Source: JAPPHA01 sp965242975 (GTDB lineage Bacteria > Pseudomonadota > Alphaproteobacteria > Rhodobacterales > Rhodobacteraceae). Taken from it: DNA of 64,000 bases. Below are positions 63,102 to 64,000 of the stretch, in pieces. Under the pieces are notes generated by a model, which saw only the letters and a list, made by a program, of their open reading frames with translations, was not told where the DNA came from and ran no database searches. Numbering within the stretch: position 1 is the first letter of the stretch; each line of letters opens with the position of its first letter. Where the stretch lies: NCBI GenBank assembly GCA_965242975.1, contig CBDETS010000007.1, positions 1,116,001-1,180,000 on the forward strand. Direction: 5' to 3'. The position numbers and the translations under genes are program-made.

Positions 63102-63995
63102 TCACAGGCTGCTTAGAGTGCCGTGCAGAGTCCGCTCGAGATCGACGGTTTCGCGCGTTTCCTGCGCGAACGGTGAGCTGGCAAGCAGCGCCATGACGTG
63201 TCCCGCCGCATGGTGAAATCCGACTGGCAGGTCGAGATCGGCAAGCGTCGCAGCAATCTCGCGCATTTCCGGTTCCCAGCGGGCGGAATCGGCTGGCATA
63301 CGCGGGACGACACGCTCGGCCTGTCGCAGCAATACGGCCTGGGAACGGGCCAGTTCGTCGACATAGGCACCAAACAAACCGGCCTTCTCCGCCGCAAGCA
63401 GTTGGTTCACGAGGAGGGCGTTCAGTCCTTTCGTGAGGCCCGCGTAGAGCATTTTGAACGTCGAGGCCTGGCCGATCTCGGCACCAAGCACCAAATGGTC
63501 GAACGCCTGACCATCGAGCGGCGCAAGATCGCCTGTGCGTCTGCCGGACAAGTAGAGGCGCGGTCGGGTACCTTTCGTCGGCGGGCCGCCGACAATTCCA
63601 CCGTCGAGAAACGGCAAACCCGCGCTCCGGCACATTTCGAAAACCTGACGTATTTTCCGAGGGGCCACGGCATTGGCTTCAACGAAGAGCGGCTTTTCCC
63701 GCTCGCTCTCGGCACAGCGTGCGATCCCTTCGGCGACAGCGAGCGCCTGATCGGGTGGCACGATCGAAAAGACGAAATCGGCTTCCCGCACGAGAGACAC
63801 CAGATCATCAGCCACCTCGATACCGCGGTCGGTCGCGCGGCGGATGGACATCTCTGATCGCGCGGAAAGATCGGTCATGACTCTGTAACCAGAAGCCTTG
63901 TATGCAGCTGCGACCGTTGCACCCATCGTGCCCATACCAATGACCGCGATGGCCGCCGCGGGCTCAAGCTCCGGGCGATGTTTCGGTTGTTGCAA
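63102..63995 (-). CDS. NAD(P)-dependent oxidoreductase, beta-hydroxyacid dehydrogenase type with DUF1932 C-terminus
   Basis: 297 residues to the ATG at 63993-63995, five bases from the window edge, so a longer start outside cannot be excluded. Rossmann motif IAVIGMGTMGATVAAAYKASG, VFSIVPPDQALAVAEG, then the DGGIVGGPPTKGTRP segment and KMLYAGLTKGLNALL, with the catalytic Lys region typical of this group. Substrate unknown. Confidence 0.85.
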   Translation of the reverse strand: MQQPKHRPELEPAAAIAVIGMGTMGATVAAAYKASGYRVMTDLSARSEMSIRRATDRGIEVADDLVSLVREADFVFSIVPPDQALAVAEGIARCAESEREKPLFVEANAVAPRKIRQVFEMCRSAGLPFLDGGIVGGPPTKGTRPRLYLSGRRTGDLAPLDGQAFDHLVLGAEIGQASTFKMLYAGLTKGLNALLVNQLLAAEKAGLFGAYVDELARSQAVLLRQAERVVPRMPADSARWEPEMREIAATLADLDLPVGFHHAAGHVMALLASSPFAQETRETVDLERTLHGTLSSL

Positions 63996-64000
63996 TTGCG

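Overview
The window looks like a chromosomal segment of a GC-rich alphaproteobacterium, probably Rhodobacterales-like. The basis is gene content and protein style: purA followed by a small DUF2842 membrane protein, secG before pyrG, an ordered hisB-hisH-hisA-hisF-hisE run, an OxyR/KatG divergon, and many quaternary-amine and peptide-type catabolic genes. No rRNA or phylogenetic marker was compared, so the lineage is an inference.

Layout. 0-29.8 kb is mostly core chromosome: a partial hydroxyproline-dehydratase-like enolase-superfamily gene, gor, rpiA, sdaA, thiamine pyrophosphokinase, DUF2842-purA, an RND/MMPL exporter, oxyR|katG with a strong palindrome between them, a PaaI-type thioesterase, secG, pyrG, a TerB protein coupled to a PhnD-like binding protein, a VapBC-like pair, a TerB/J-domain protein, a class I glutamine amidotransferase, a Fic protein with an inhibitory motif, a coupled MttB-like methyltransferase/FAD demethylase pair, a PuuB-like oxidase, a methyltransferase and ispH.

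29.9-36.9 kb is nested mobile DNA between ispH and ispA. A group II intron (minus strand) has its reverse transcriptase split by a complete IS66-family element with perfect 25-bp ends and an 8-bp target duplication (GTAGTGCC). Removing the element and one duplication copy restores a 437-codon reading frame. The IS66 element is unusual: tnpA-tnpB run one way, while a D12-class DNA adenine methyltransferase overlaps and precedes tnpC on the opposite strand. An ISKra4-type transposase follows.

37-42 kb returns to core genes: ispA, a nucleoside deoxyribosyltransferase, and the his operon, which carries a 48-codon ORF coupled at both ends between hisH and hisA. 42-43.8 kb is decayed DNA: a frameshifted sulfatase tail, a zinc-finger protein of the kind found with insertion sequences, IS-end-like repeats and a degenerate tRNA-like sequence.

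43.85-53.2 kb (minus strand) is one catabolic operon: an M19-type dipeptidase, a peptide-type ABC transporter (binding protein, two permeases, two ATPases), and two enzymes inserted between permeases and ATPases, an MmgE/PrpD protein and a ComA (phosphosulfolactate synthase)-like protein. The substrate is unknown; this is the most interesting metabolic system here. 53.4-62.2 kb is a second mobile cluster: a DDE transposase, a complete 3.7-kb Tn3-family transposon (42-bp ends, TTGTA target duplication, divergent tnpR and tnpA) and an IS110-family element with structured flanks. It ends beside an atypical tRNA-Tyr-like gene, with a DUF1932-type dehydrogenase at the window edge.
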